From CAYYSY01 sp964474355 (GTDB taxonomy: Bacteria; Myxococcota_A; UBA9160; UBA4427), in assembly GCA_964474355.1 (NCBI GenBank), contig CAYYSY010000172.1:1-64000 (forward strand): a stretch of 64,000 nucleotides of DNA. The letters are read 5' to 3'. The notes beneath the pieces are model-generated. The model had not been told where the DNA came from. It did not search any database and worked only from the letters and a program-made list of their open reading frames with translations. Shown in pieces: positions 1 to 12,569 of this stretch. The position numbers and the translations under genes are program-made. Each line of letters opens with the position of its first letter. Positions within the stretch are counted from its first letter, which is position 1.

Positions 1-1
1 C

Positions 2-1573
2 GGCTGGCTCGACCTCTATGCGAGCAGCTATCGCAAGCCGGCCGTGTTCCTGCTGAACCAGAGAGGGCACTTCGACGCGGCACGTGCGGTCTTCGTCGAC
101 GGCGGTCCCGAGAGCGTGGCCAAGAGCGTCTCGTTCTCGGACATCGACCGCGACCGCGATCTCGATTTCTTCGTCGGCAACTGGTACCACCCGGGCCCCA
201 CCCACGGCACGCCCTGGCTCGAGAACCGCAACCACCTCTACGAGAACGATCTGTATCAGAAGGGCGCCCCGCTGCTGCGCGCGCGGCGGCTCGAGGACGT
301 TGCGGGCGTGACGCAGTCGGTGCTCTTCACCGACTTCGACGGTGACCACATCCAGGATCTGATCGTCGCCAACGACTTCCTCACCCAGGACTTCTACTAC
401 CGCGGCGACGGCAAGGGTGGCTTCGAGCCCCTCGAAGGCGGAAGCCAGGGCATCCCCGAGACGCCGGATCTGTCGATGGCGATCGACTCGGGCGACCTCG
501 ACAACGACCTCGTCCCCGACCTCTATGCGACCAATACCGGTGGCTCGTTCAATGCGAGCCCCTTCGTACAGCTGCCGACGAGCCAGTACTGCGTCGACGT
601 GATCGACGCCGAGGCGAAGGCCGAGTGCCAGCGCAACGTCGACGCCTCGCGCATCCTGTTGCCGCGCAAGATCAGCTCGGCGACGTTCGCGAAGTGCAAG
701 GCGCTCGCCGACCCGGTCGATGGCGACCGCTGTGCGGCGACCGCCGCGCGCATCACCGCGATCCGCGCGAAGCGCCCCGATCTCTGCGCGCGCATCCCCG
801 ACCGCATGGCGCACGTGCGCGCCGACTGCGAGGGCTACTTCGCGGGCCACCGCGAGCCCCGCGACTACGCGCACATGCCGATCAACCAGGCGAAGCAGCG
901 GAACATCCTGCTGCACGGCAAGGGCGGCGGGCGCTTCGAGAGCGTGTCGAAGGCATGGAACGCGCACGACACGGCGTGGTCGTGGACGGGCAAGTTCGGC
1001 GACCTCGACAACGACGGCTGGCAGGACGTGTACGTCGTGAATGGGCGCTGGGGCTGGGGCAACTCGCTGGTGCCGAACGTCTTCCTCCGCAACGTCGGCG
1101 GTCGACGCTTCGAGCTCGCGCAGGACGAGTACGGACTCTCCGACTACCCCGTCGTCTCGGGCTACACCTACGTCGACCTCGACAACGACGGCGACCTCGA
1201 CATCGTGACCAACGCCGTCGCCGCGCCCCATCGTGTGTACGTGAACGGCGCGGGCGCCGCAGGCCGCTCACTCACCGTCGAGCTACGCGATCACCGTGGC
1301 AATCGCATGGGCATCGGCAGCAAGGTCGTGGTGCGCGGCGCCGACGGCTCCACGCGCTTCCGCGAGGTGAAGGCCGGCGGCGGCTTCATGTCGTTCGACG
1401 CGCCGGTGCTGCACTTCGGGCTGGGCTCGCTCGAAGAGGTCGCGTCGGTCGAGGTGATCTGGTCGACCGGTGAGCGCACGGTGATTGATGCGGCGCTCGC
1501 GACCGGTCAGCACCTGCTGATCGAGCGCCGGCTCGAGGCCGCACCCGAGCTGGCGGCGCAGGGCGGCCGCTGA
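2..1573 (+). CDS. CRTAC1-like FG-GAP/ASPIC-UnbV repeat protein, 5' end outside window
   Basis: The reading frame is already open at the window edge and reads GWLDLYASSYRKPAVFLLNQ, a typical FG-GAP/VCBS blade, so the true start lies upstream and the GTG at 44 is internal. Further aspartate-rich calcium-binding blades of the DLDNDG type occur (DLDNDGWQDVYVVN and DLDNDGDLDIVTN). The last ~100 residues match the ASPIC/UnbV domain, with the ending VEVIWSTGERTVI. Proteins of this family are usually secreted or surface beta-propellers of unclear function. A cysteine-containing insert of about 120 residues in the middle (positions ~590-860) does not look like propeller repeat. The gene converges on korB and stops 17 bp from it. 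Confidence 0.85.
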   Translation, partial: GWLDLYASSYRKPAVFLLNQRGHFDAARAVFVDGGPESVAKSVSFSDIDRDRDLDFFVGNWYHPGPTHGTPWLENRNHLYENDLYQKGAPLLRARRLEDVAGVTQSVLFTDFDGDHIQDLIVANDFLTQDFYYRGDGKGGFEPLEGGSQGIPETPDLSMAIDSGDLDNDLVPDLYATNTGGSFNASPFVQLPTSQYCVDVIDAEAKAECQRNVDASRILLPRKISSATFAKCKALADPVDGDRCAATAARITAIRAKRPDLCARIPDRMAHVRADCEGYFAGHREPRDYAHMPINQAKQRNILLHGKGGGRFESVSKAWNAHDTAWSWTGKFGDLDNDGWQDVYVVNGRWGWGNSLVPNVFLRNVGGRRFELAQDEYGLSDYPVVSGYTYVDLDNDGDLDIVTNAVAAPHRVYVNGAGAAGRSLTVELRDHRGNRMGIGSKVVVRGADGSTRFREVKAGGGFMSFDAPVLHFGLGSLEEVASVEVIWSTGERTVIDAALATGQHLLIERRLEAAPELAAQGGR

Positions 1574-1590
1574 AGCGGTTGGCCCTGGGG

Positions 1591-2625
1591 CTAGCTCACT
1601 TCCCAGGTGTCGCCCGAATGCAGCAGCGTCTCCAGGTCCCCCGGGCCCTGCTTCTTGACCGCATGGTCGACCTGGTCCTGCAGCGACTCTTCGTAGCGCG
1701 ACTTCTCGATCGCACGGATGATGCCGACGGGCAGTGGGAAGTCGGGCCGGTGCAGCGAGGCCAGGGCATAGGCATAGGCGCGCGCGGTCTGGGTCTCGTC
1801 GTGCACGACGACGCCCTTCTCGATCGGGTCCTCGCCGTCCTCGACGTTCACGACCGACGGCACGCCATGCTCGAGCAAGACGCCCTTCTGTGCGCCGGGC
1901 GGGCCGAACACCAGCGGCTGCCCCTGCTCGAGTACGAGCGCCGAGTCGGGGCGGGTCTTGCGATCCTCGAGCTCTGACCACGTGCCGTCGTTGAAGACGG
2001 GGCAGTTCTGGAGGATCTCGATGAAGGCCGTGCCCTTGTGCTCGTGGGCGCGGCGCAGCACGTGCTGCATGTGAGGCGCGTCGACGTCGATCACGCGCGC
2101 GACGAACGTCGCGCCGCAGGCGATCGCGAAGGACACCGGATCGATGGGGTGGTCGATCGAGCCCTGGGGCGACGACTTCGACTTGAGCCCCTCGTGCGAG
2201 GTCGGCGAGTACTGCCCCTTCGTCAGGCCGTAGATCTGATTGTTGAAGAGCAGGATCTGCATGTTCAGGTTGCGGCGCACCGAGTGCATCAGGTGGTTGC
2301 CGCCGATCGAGAGTCCGTCGCCGTCGCCGGTCACGACCCAGACCGAGAGGTCGGGGCGGCTCGCCTTGATGCCCGTCGCGAAGGCCGGCGCCCGGCCGTG
2401 GATCGTGTGGAAGCCATAGGTGTTCATGTAGTACGGGAAGCGCGACGAGCAGCCGATGCCCGAGACGAACACCACGTTCTCGCGCGGCACGCCGAGGTCG
2501 GGCATCACGCGCTGTACGTTGGCGAGGATCGAGTAGTCGCCACAGCCGGGACACCAGCGGACGTCCTGATCCGAGACGAAGTCCTTGCGATTCAGCTTGA
2601 CCGGTGCGGCAGCAGCCATGGTCAT
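1591..2625 (-). CDS. korB: 2-oxoacid:ferredoxin oxidoreductase, beta subunit (KorB type)
   Basis: This is the thiamine-diphosphate subunit of a two-subunit 2-oxoacid:ferredoxin oxidoreductase, which decarboxylates a 2-oxoacid (most likely 2-oxoglutarate) with CoA and passes electrons to ferredoxin. The TPP/Mg motif is GDGDGLSIGGNHLMHS followed by NNQIYGLTKGQYSPTS. Candidate [4Fe-4S] ligands are Cys25 and Cys28 (WCPGCG), Cys59 (GIGCSSR) and the Cys of NCPVF. At 344 residues it is the usual size. Its ATG overlaps the korA stop (ATGA), so the two are translationally coupled. The substrate is inferred from the family; pyruvate or another 2-oxoacid cannot be excluded. Confidence 0.93.
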   Translation of the reverse strand: MTMAAAAPVKLNRKDFVSDQDVRWCPGCGDYSILANVQRVMPDLGVPRENVVFVSGIGCSSRFPYYMNTYGFHTIHGRAPAFATGIKASRPDLSVWVVTGDGDGLSIGGNHLMHSVRRNLNMQILLFNNQIYGLTKGQYSPTSHEGLKSKSSPQGSIDHPIDPVSFAIACGATFVARVIDVDAPHMQHVLRRAHEHKGTAFIEILQNCPVFNDGTWSELEDRKTRPDSALVLEQGQPLVFGPPGAQKGVLLEHGVPSVVNVEDGEDPIEKGVVVHDETQTARAYAYALASLHRPDFPLPVGIIRAIEKSRYEESLQDQVDHAVKKQGPGDLETLLHSGDTWEVS

Positions 2626-4511
2626 ATGTCCTCTTTCGCCACCGCCTGGATGCGGTCGACGATCTCACTCACCTTGAAGGGCTGGCCGGCGAGCTTCGAG
2701 AACGACTGCACCGGCGCCAGATACTCGGCGCGCAGGATGCGGGCGAGCTGCCCGTCGTTCAGCTCGGGTGCGAGGATGCGCTCGTAGCGCCCGAGCACGT
2801 CGCCGAGGTTGCGCGGCAGCGGGTTCAGGTGGCGCAGGTGGATCTGAGCCACGTCGAGACCGTCGGTCCTGCACTGCTCGACCGCGGCGGTGATCGAGCC
2901 GTACGTACCGCCCCAGCCGACGACGAGCAGCGGCCCCTGCTCGGGCCCCGCCACCTCGACGGGCGGCAGCTCGTCGGCGATGCCGGCGATCTTGTCTCCG
3001 CGCAGCTTCATCATGAGGGCGTGGTTGTCGGGGCCGTAGACCACGTTGCCCGTGATGTTTTCCTTGGTGAGCCCGCCGATGCGGTGCTCGAGCCCGGGTG
3101 TGCCGGGGATCGCCCAGGGCCGCGCGCCCGTCACGGGGTCGCGCTCGTAGGGATGGAAGCGCTCTGCATCCTCGGCCTTGGCGAACTCGATCTCGGTGCG
3201 CTCGAGGCTCGACACGTCGGGGATGCGCCAGGGCTCGGCGCTGTTCGCGATGTAGCCGTCCGAGAGCACGCAGACCGGTGTCATGTACTTCACCGCGAGG
3301 CGGAAGGCCTCGAGCATCACCTCGAAGCAGTCTCCCGGGCGCGACGTCGCGAGCACCGGCATGGGCGAGATCGAGTGGCGGCCGTAGATCGCCGCGAGCA
3401 GGTCGCCCTGCTCGACCTTCGTCGGTGAGCCCGTCGACGGACCCGCCCGCTGGATATCGACCACGACGAGCGGCAGCTCGGTCATGACCGCGAGCGCGAG
3501 CGCCTCCTGCTTCAGGATGAACCCCGGGCCGCTCGACACGGTGACACCGAGATGCCCGGCGAAGGCCGCGCCGATGGCCGAGCTGACGGCGGCCATCTCG
3601 TCCTCGGCCTGGAACGTCTTGACGCCGAAGTTGCGGTGTCGCGCGACCTCGTGCAGCACGTCGCTCGCCGGCGTGATCGGGTAGGCGCCGAGCAGCAGCG
3701 GCCGGTTCATCTGCACCGATGCCGCCACGATGCCCCAGGCGAGCGCCGTGTTCCCGGTGATGTTGCGGTACGTGCCCGGCTCGATCTTCGCCGGGCCGAC
3801 GTTGAACGACACGGGGAAGAGCTCGGTGTGCTCGCCGAAATCGCGCCCGGCGCGCAGCGCGCGCAGGTTCGCCTCGAGCACCGCACCCTTGAACTTGCTC
3901 GACAGAAAACGCTCGGTGGCCTCCATCGAGCGGCCGTAGAGCCAGCACATGAGGCCGAGTGCGAAGAAGTTCTTGCAGCGGTCGATGTCGCGTTGCCCGA
4001 GGTCGAGCCCGCTCGAGGCCGCGCGGTTCAGGGTGGTGAACGGAACCTCGATCACGCGAAAGCGGTCGCGCAGGGCCGCGAGCGGGTCTTCTTCGGTGTA
4101 GCCCGCACGCGCAATCGACTTCGCCGTGAACGCATCGGAGTTGACGATGACCATGCCACTCGAACGCACGTCCTCGACGTTCGCGCGAAGCGCCGCGGGG
4201 TTGAACGCGACGAGCAGATCGGGTTTGTCGGCGGGGGTGTGGATCTCGTCCGAGGAGAAGTGGATCTGGAAGCCGGAGACGCCGGCCATGGTGCCGGCGG
4301 GCGCGCGGATCTCGGCCGGGAAGTCGGGGAAGGTCGACAGATCGTTGCCCGCGAGCGCCGTCTCGTCGGTGAACTTCATGCCCGTGAGCTGCATGCCGTC
4401 GCCCGAGTCGCCGGCGAATCGGATCGCGATGCGATCGAGGTCCTGAACGCTCTTGGGCGAATCGGCGGACGAGCCGACGTCGGCCGAAGAATCGGCCTCG
4501 CTGGATGACAT
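2622..4511 (-). CDS. korA: 2-oxoacid:ferredoxin oxidoreductase, fused gamma-alpha subunit (KorA type)
   Basis: Partner of korB. Residues ~28-200 form the gamma (CoA-binding) domain, beginning IAIRFAGDSGDGMQLTG. Residues ~250-430 are the pyrimidine-binding alpha domain (GAYPITPASDVLHEVA, then SSGPGFILKQEA). The C-terminal transketolase-like domain starts near PLLVVGWGGTYGSI. The gamma-alpha fusion of about 630 residues is characteristic of KorA rather than four-subunit POR enzymes. The first 25 residues are Ser/Asp-rich and probably disordered. An AGGAG ribosome site lies 6 nt before the ATG. No ferredoxin or delta subunit is adjacent. The divergent neighbour at 4665 shares a 153-bp promoter region. 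Confidence 0.93.
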   Translation of the reverse strand: MSSSEADSSADVGSSADSPKSVQDLDRIAIRFAGDSGDGMQLTGMKFTDETALAGNDLSTFPDFPAEIRAPAGTMAGVSGFQIHFSSDEIHTPADKPDLLVAFNPAALRANVEDVRSSGMVIVNSDAFTAKSIARAGYTEEDPLAALRDRFRVIEVPFTTLNRAASSGLDLGQRDIDRCKNFFALGLMCWLYGRSMEATERFLSSKFKGAVLEANLRALRAGRDFGEHTELFPVSFNVGPAKIEPGTYRNITGNTALAWGIVAASVQMNRPLLLGAYPITPASDVLHEVARHRNFGVKTFQAEDEMAAVSSAIGAAFAGHLGVTVSSGPGFILKQEALALAVMTELPLVVVDIQRAGPSTGSPTKVEQGDLLAAIYGRHSISPMPVLATSRPGDCFEVMLEAFRLAVKYMTPVCVLSDGYIANSAEPWRIPDVSSLERTEIEFAKAEDAERFHPYERDPVTGARPWAIPGTPGLEHRIGGLTKENITGNVVYGPDNHALMMKLRGDKIAGIADELPPVEVAGPEQGPLLVVGWGGTYGSITAAVEQCRTDGLDVAQIHLRHLNPLPRNLGDVLGRYERILAPELNDGQLARILRAEYLAPVQSFSKLAGQPFKVSEIVDRIQAVAKEDI

Positions 4512-4664
4512 GGACGCTCTCCTGGACGGGTGCCGCTGGAGGTGTGGGGCGGATTGTATCCCTCTCGATGTGCCGCGAAAGCCCCGCAGATGCGGCCTCG
4601 CACGACCCGCTGACGCTCGAATCCCCCAATCACGACGCAGGCTTGCGCCGCGCCCTGCGAGCGG

Positions 4665-5690
4665 ATGAAGCTCAAGAACGTGGCGGCGCCCGCCGATGAT
4701 GTGGCCATGTTCTCTGCGACCACGCAGCCGCTGCCGCTCAGCGAGGCCTGCCTACAGAGCCTGTGCGCCTCCCTGAACGCGCCGATCGTCCGCATCGACG
4801 AGCTGCCGTCGGGCCCGGCTCGCGCGGCGGTGGTCGTCTATGCCGAGCAGTACGGCGATCTCGGGATGGCCATCGCCGTCCGCTCGCTCGAAGGCGGTCA
4901 GGTGGTTCTCATGCGGGCCCAGGAATCGCTCCCGCCCGACGCCGATCCGGCGCAGGCGCTCGAGACGGTGATGTCCTACGCCGAGGGTCTCGGATTCGTC
5001 TTCGACGAAGACATGCTCGCCGGCCACGCCACGCACGAGACGCGCCTGGCGGCGCTCGATCACTGGCTGAAGCTGAACGGCAGCGACGAGACCTTCGAGG
5101 CACCGGACGTCACGTCGCCGCCGGCCCCCGAGGGGGCAAGCATTTCTCCGGATCCGGAACGAATGCCGGAGATGGAAGATCTATTGTCTGCCGCCTCCGA
5201 CGGGGGCGAGGAGGCGGTCGAGCTCGAGCTCGACGACCTGAGCCTGTCGGACATCGGTCCGGACGACCTCGAGACGGGGAGCGACGAGCTGCTGCTCGAC
5301 GAGATCGCGCCCCTCGAGATCGGAGACGAGGGCGATCTGCACGACGAGCTGGAAGGCGACCTGGCGGAGGACGTGCAGGTCGTGACGTCAGGTGACGCCC
5401 GGCCGGAGCCGCAAGGGGCACGGGCAGGCGGCGAACACGCAACGGCCGAGATTACGGAACCGGTCGCGCTGGGCGAGGCCCCGATGTCGCAGGGCGAGTC
5501 GGCTGCGGCCGGGCAGGCCTTCGCCGCATCACCGCTCAGCAAGTTCCGCCGGCCGGCGGACGAAGCGGGCGACGAGGGTGACGAAGCCGGCGGCGGGGGC
5601 TCGGCCCTGGGGCGAGTCAAGATCGTGCGAATGAAAAAGGCGAAGGACGGCCGGGCGTCGTCCCGAGCCCGGATCCTCGCGAGCTACTGA
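4665..5690 (+). CDS. Acidic protein of unknown function with basic C-terminal tail
   Basis: I do not recognise the family. Residues ~25-135 look like a folded alpha/beta domain (AAVVVYAEQYGDLGMAIAV, then ETVMSYAEGLGFVFDEDML). The middle ~150 residues are strongly acidic and low-complexity, rich in Glu, Asp and Leu. The last ~30 residues switch to basic (VKIVRMKKAKDGRASSRAR). There is no signal peptide or membrane segment. The start is uncertain because no good ribosome site precedes 4665 and an in-frame ATG at 4707 is also possible. It precedes a TPR lipoprotein gene by about 60 bp, which suggests co-transcription, and its codon use matches its neighbours. Confidence 0.7.
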   Translation: MKLKNVAAPADDVAMFSATTQPLPLSEACLQSLCASLNAPIVRIDELPSGPARAAVVVYAEQYGDLGMAIAVRSLEGGQVVLMRAQESLPPDADPAQALETVMSYAEGLGFVFDEDMLAGHATHETRLAALDHWLKLNGSDETFEAPDVTSPPAPEGASISPDPERMPEMEDLLSAASDGGEEAVELELDDLSLSDIGPDDLETGSDELLLDEIAPLEIGDEGDLHDELEGDLAEDVQVVTSGDARPEPQGARAGGEHATAEITEPVALGEAPMSQGESAAAGQAFAASPLSKFRRPADEAGDEGDEAGGGGSALGRVKIVRMKKAKDGRASSRARILASY

Positions 5691-5749
5691 GCCGACCGGT
5701 CCGCCGCGATGCGGATATGGACCGTCCGGGCTCATGGGGGGTGCAAGAC

Positions 5750-6595
5750 ATGTCGACGAAGGACACGAGTGTCGCTCGGAGTCGCCGCACGGGACGTCGC
5801 GCCAGCGGCGTGATGCTGTGCGCGCTGATGACGCTCGGCGTGGGCTGTGCCACGACGACCACGACGTCGCTGTCCGACAAAGAGCTGAACGAGCGGACCC
5901 AGGCGATCGCCGTGCGCGACGTCGGCATCGATCACCTCGCCTCGGGCCGCACGGCCATGTCGATCCGCAAGCTCCAGCAGGCGCTCGCGATGAACCCCGA
6001 GGATCCCGAGACGATGCTCTGGCTGGGCGAGGCCTATCGCCGCAAGGGCATGCTCGACCGCGCCGAGGAGTCGCTGCTCCAGGCGATCGAGCTCAGCTCG
6101 AAGGACCGATCCGGCCGCACGCACCAGGAAACGATCCTCAACCTGTCTGCGCTCTACATCCAGATGAAGCGCTATGACGACGCGATCGCGCAGAGCGAGA
6201 TCCTGATCCAGGATCCGACGTTCGGCTCGCCGTGGCGCGCGCTCACCAACCGCGGCTGGGCGCAGTTCCAGCTCGGCGACTACGACGACGCTCAACAGAG
6301 CTACGACGAGGCGCTCGACTTCTTCCCGACCTACTGGCCCGCGCGGCTCAATCTGGGGATCCTCGAGCAGAAGCGCCGCAATTACGTCGAGTCGATCCGC
6401 CAGTACGAGATGGCGCTCGAGACGAATCGCCTGGGTGCCGACGCGATCGCCGAGGTGAACTACCGGCTCGCCGAGGTGTACGTGGCGCTCGGGCGCCGGC
6501 AGCGCGCGATCGAGCACTTCAGCGTGGCCGTCGAGCAGTCGCCGTACGGCGAATGGGGCGCCCAGTCGAAGTCGTATCTCGAGCTGCTTCGCTGA
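5750..6595 (+). CDS. TPR lipoprotein, PilF/Tgl-like
   Basis: A signal peptide with a lipobox-like ending (LMTLGVGC) predicts lipid attachment to an N-terminal cysteine. The rest is about five tetratricopeptide repeats, for example AMNPEDPETMLWLGEAYRRK and TNRGWAQFQLGDYDDAQQSY. The architecture resembles the PilF/PilW/Tgl pilotins that assist outer-membrane secretin assembly in type IV pilus systems, and a pilus block lies 12 kb away, but TPR lipoproteins are diverse and this role is inferred. I chose the ATG at 5750 over an upstream in-frame one because a G-rich ribosome site (GGGGGG) lies about 10 nt before it. Confidence 0.8.
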   Translation: MSTKDTSVARSRRTGRRASGVMLCALMTLGVGCATTTTTSLSDKELNERTQAIAVRDVGIDHLASGRTAMSIRKLQQALAMNPEDPETMLWLGEAYRRKGMLDRAEESLLQAIELSSKDRSGRTHQETILNLSALYIQMKRYDDAIAQSEILIQDPTFGSPWRALTNRGWAQFQLGDYDDAQQSYDEALDFFPTYWPARLNLGILEQKRRNYVESIRQYEMALETNRLGADAIAEVNYRLAEVYVALGRRQRAIEHFSVAVEQSPYGEWGAQSKSYLELLR

Positions 6596-6663
6596 ACGTC
6601 GCTCCCCGGCCGATCTCCCTCGAAGCCCCTGCTACCCTGCTCGCTTAGGGGGAGGGGTGGTCC

Positions 6664-7275
6664 ATGTCGAAGCGGTCTTCGGCCGATTCCGGCGATGCGG
6701 AGCTCGCTGCCTCGGACCCTCTCGACGAGGACGAGTCGGGGGCGCTCCCGGCCGAGTCCATCGGCCGCTACCTGACTCAGCAGCGCCGCCTCCGCGGCAT
6801 CTCCGTCGCTCAGCTCGCCGAGATGACGCGCATCCCGGTGCGCTCGCTCGAGCGGCTCGAGGCGGGGCACTTCGATCACGACATCGACGGGTTCGTGCGT
6901 GGCTTCGTGCGCACGGTCTCGCTGGCGCTCGGCCTCGATCCCGAGGATGCGCTCGCGCGCATGCTGTCCGAGCCGGGGGGCGAGCCCGATGCCGGCCGGC
7001 CGCTCGGCCTGCTGTTCGCCCGTAGCCTCGTGGGTCTCTTCGCGGTCGCGCTCCTGGCGCTCGCCTTCGGTGTGGTGCGGAGCGTGATCCAGGGGGACGG
7101 CACGTCACCGCCCGGTGTCTCGGCTTCTCCCGTGGTCTGGCGCAGCGACCCGGTGCGGGCGCTGGCCGAGGCGAACGCGGCGCAAGGCGGGGGACCCGCC
7201 GCGGATTCGCCTGCTGCGCGCCAGACCGGACCCGCCGCGGCGTCGCCTGCCGCCGCCGCCCCGCCCGTGGAATGA
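6664..7275 (+). CDS. RodZ-like helix-turn-helix membrane protein
   Basis: Residues ~30-100 are a helix_turn_helix_25 domain (IGRYLTQQRRLRGISVAQLA, then RIPVRSLERLEAGHFD), the cytoplasmic domain found in RodZ and related proteins. One transmembrane helix follows (SLVGLFAVALLALAFGVV), then a short Pro/Ala-rich extracytoplasmic tail without the beta domain of full RodZ. At 203 residues it is shorter than E. coli RodZ. A role in cell shape or polarity through cytoskeletal binding is inferred from the family. Its stop overlaps the recO start (ATGA), and a GGGGGAGGGG-like ribosome site precedes its ATG. Confidence 0.8.
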   Translation: MSKRSSADSGDAELAASDPLDEDESGALPAESIGRYLTQQRRLRGISVAQLAEMTRIPVRSLERLEAGHFDHDIDGFVRGFVRTVSLALGLDPEDALARMLSEPGGEPDAGRPLGLLFARSLVGLFAVALLALAFGVVRSVIQGDGTSPPGVSASPVVWRSDPVRALAEANAAQGGGPAADSPAARQTGPAAASPAAAAPPVE

Positions 7276-8075
7276 CGCGCCTCGAGGGAGAGGCGCTCGT
7301 CCTGCGCGTGGTCGAGCACGGCGAGTCGGACCTCATCATCCGCATGCTGCACCCCGAGAAGGGCCGGCTCACGGCCATCGCCAAGGGTGCGCGGCGAAGT
7401 GTGCGCCGATTCCCCGGCACGCTCGATGTCTTCAACCTGCTCCATGTGGTGGTTACGCGGCGCCGGCGCACCGGGATGGGCTTCCTCGAGCAGGCGCGGC
7501 TCCTCTCGCCCCATCTCGAGCTGCGCCGCGACGCTCGCCGCTACGCCCTCGCGAGCTACCTGCTCGAGCTCCTCGATCGCATGGCGCCCGAGGACGCGCA
7601 CGGCGGCGACGCCCGGCGGATCTTCGCCTTCGCTCGTGGCGCGCTGGATGCGATTGCCCGGTCGGACGTCGATCTGCGGATCTGGCTGCTGCTCGAGCTG
7701 CGCGCCCTCGACGCCCTGGGCCTTCGCCCCGAGCTCGGCCGTTGCGTGCGTTGCGGCAAGCCGACGCCGACCGGCGGCGGCAGGGTCACCTTCCACGTGG
7801 CCGATGGCGGGCTCGTCTGCAGCAGCTGCCGCGGCGAGCGCGAAGGGCCGGTGATCCCGGTGCACCTCGGCACGCTGAGGGTGCTGCAGCAGGGGCTCGA
7901 CTACGACCTCGATCGGCTCGGCCGCCTCGCGTTCAGCGGGCAGGCCCTCGACGAAGCGCAGCAGCTGCTGTTCCGCTTCCAGCGATTCCATGTGGGCATG
8001 GAGCTTCGCAGCGAGCGCTTCCTCGCCGATCTGCTCGGCGGCCCGCAGACCGGGCCGCCCCCCGGGCGCGGTTGA
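7272..8075 (+). CDS. recO: DNA repair protein RecO
   Basis: RecO anneals DNA and loads RecA in the RecFOR recombination pathway. The N-terminal OB fold starts LEGEALVLRVVEHGESDLII and contains TAIAKGARR. A helical domain follows, then a four-cysteine zinc site (CVRCGK and CSSCRG). Its 267 residues are normal for the family. The start codon overlaps the preceding gene by 4 nt, and glyS follows after about 110 bp, so recO-glyS-ppdK probably share a transcript. Confidence 0.93.
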   Translation: MTRLEGEALVLRVVEHGESDLIIRMLHPEKGRLTAIAKGARRSVRRFPGTLDVFNLLHVVVTRRRRTGMGFLEQARLLSPHLELRRDARRYALASYLLELLDRMAPEDAHGGDARRIFAFARGALDAIARSDVDLRIWLLLELRALDALGLRPELGRCVRCGKPTPTGGGRVTFHVADGGLVCSSCRGEREGPVIPVHLGTLRVLQQGLDYDLDRLGRLAFSGQALDEAQQLLFRFQRFHVGMELRSERFLADLLGGPQTGPPPGRG

Positions 8076-8184
8076 AACCCGGTCCGCGGCAGGGGATACT
8101 CCGCCGCCTCTCGACGGGGAGCCCTCTTCCCCCAGTCCAATGCCAGGCCCCGCTCCACGGTGCGCCGGCGAGGCGACTCCTCCG

Positions 8185-9551
8185 ATGTCCGAAGCAGAAT
8201 CGACCCCCCCCGTCGTCCCCGGCGACGACGCCCGTCATCCGCTCGCGATGGAGACGCTGGTGGCCCTGTGTGCCAGCCGCGGCTTCGTGTTTCCGTCGAG
8301 CGAGATCTACGGCGGCATCGCTGGCTTCTGGGACTACGGCCCGCTCGGTGTCGAGCTCAAGAACAACCTGAAGGCCGTGTGGTGGCAGCGGATGGTGCGC
8401 GAGCGCGACGACGTCGTCGGCATCGACAGTGCGATCATCTGCCACCCGCGCACCTGGGAGGCCTCGGGCCACGTCGACAACTTCAGCGACCCGATGGTCG
8501 ACTGCCGGCGCTGCAAGAAGCGCTTCCGCGCCGACCAGCTCGACGACGCGGGGCCCTGCCTCGACGAGACCGGCAAGAAGGGCGAGCACGACTACACCGA
8601 GGCCCGCGACTTCAACCTGATGCTCTCGACGTCGATCGGCGCCTCGGTCGACACCACGAGCGAGGCGTATCTGCGCCCCGAGACGTGCCAGCCGATCTTC
8701 AACGACTTCAAGCGCGTGCGCGAGGCAGCGCGCCAGAAGCTCCCCTTCGGCATCGCGCAGATCGGCAAGGCGTTCCGCAACGAGATCACGCCGCGCAACT
8801 TCACGTTCCGCTCCCGCGAGTTCGAGCAGGCCGAGATGGAGTTCTTCTGCCATCCCTCCGAGCACACCGAGTGGTTCGAGCACTGGCGGGAGCAACGCCA
8901 TCGCTTCCACCTCGATCTCGGCTTCGATCCGAATCACGTGCGCCTCCGGCCCCACGCCGCGGACGAGCTCGCCCACTACGCCAAGGCGGCCGAGGACGTC
9001 GAGTTCCTCTTCCCCTTCGGCTGGCAGGAGATCGAGGGCGTCCACGATCGCGGCCAGTGGGATCTCTCGCGGCACAGCGAGTACAGTGGCAAGGAGCAGA
9101 GCGTGACCGACGAGGAGACGAAGGAGCGCTTCGTCCCCCACGTGATCGAGACGTCGGTGGGCGTCGACCGCACCGCCCTGGCGCTGCTCGTGAACGCCTA
9201 CGACGAGGAGGAGCTCGAGGGCGGCGAAAGCCGCACGGTGATGCGCTTCCACCCGGCCATCGCGCCGATCAAGGTGGCGGTGCTGCCGCTCTCGAAGAAG
9301 CTCGCCGAGTCGGCGCATGCGCTGAAGAAGGACCTGCAGCGCCACTTCAACACGGCCTACGACCACGCTGGCAATATCGGCCGCCGCTATCGCCGCCAGG
9401 ACGAGGTCGGCACGCCCTTCTGCGTGACCATCGACTTCGAGACCGCCGACGACGGCAAGGTGACGGTGCGCCACCGCGACTCGATGGATCAGGATCGCGT
9501 GCCGCTCGAAGGCGTCGTCGCGTTCCTGCGCGATCGTCTGGAGACTGCCCT

Positions 9552-9555
<4 letters not shown>
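8185..9555 (+). CDS. glyS: Glycyl-tRNA synthetase, single-chain alpha2 type
   Basis: A class II aminoacyl-tRNA synthetase that charges tRNA-Gly. The sequence begins with the family signature (ASRGFVFPSSEIYGGIAGFW, DYGPLGVELKNN), has motif 2 around FRNEITPRNFTFRSREFEQA and motif 3 near ETSVGVDRTALALL. It is the homodimeric type rather than the alpha2-beta2 GlyQS type common in proteobacteria. The anticodon-binding domain occupies the last ~100 residues. I place the start at the ATG at 8185, which gives 456 residues and the usual N-terminus; the frame is open further upstream without family similarity. The stop overlaps the TTG start of ppdK by 4 nt. Confidence 0.95.
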
Positions 9556-12565
<3,010 letters not shown>

Positions 12566-12569
<4 letters not shown>
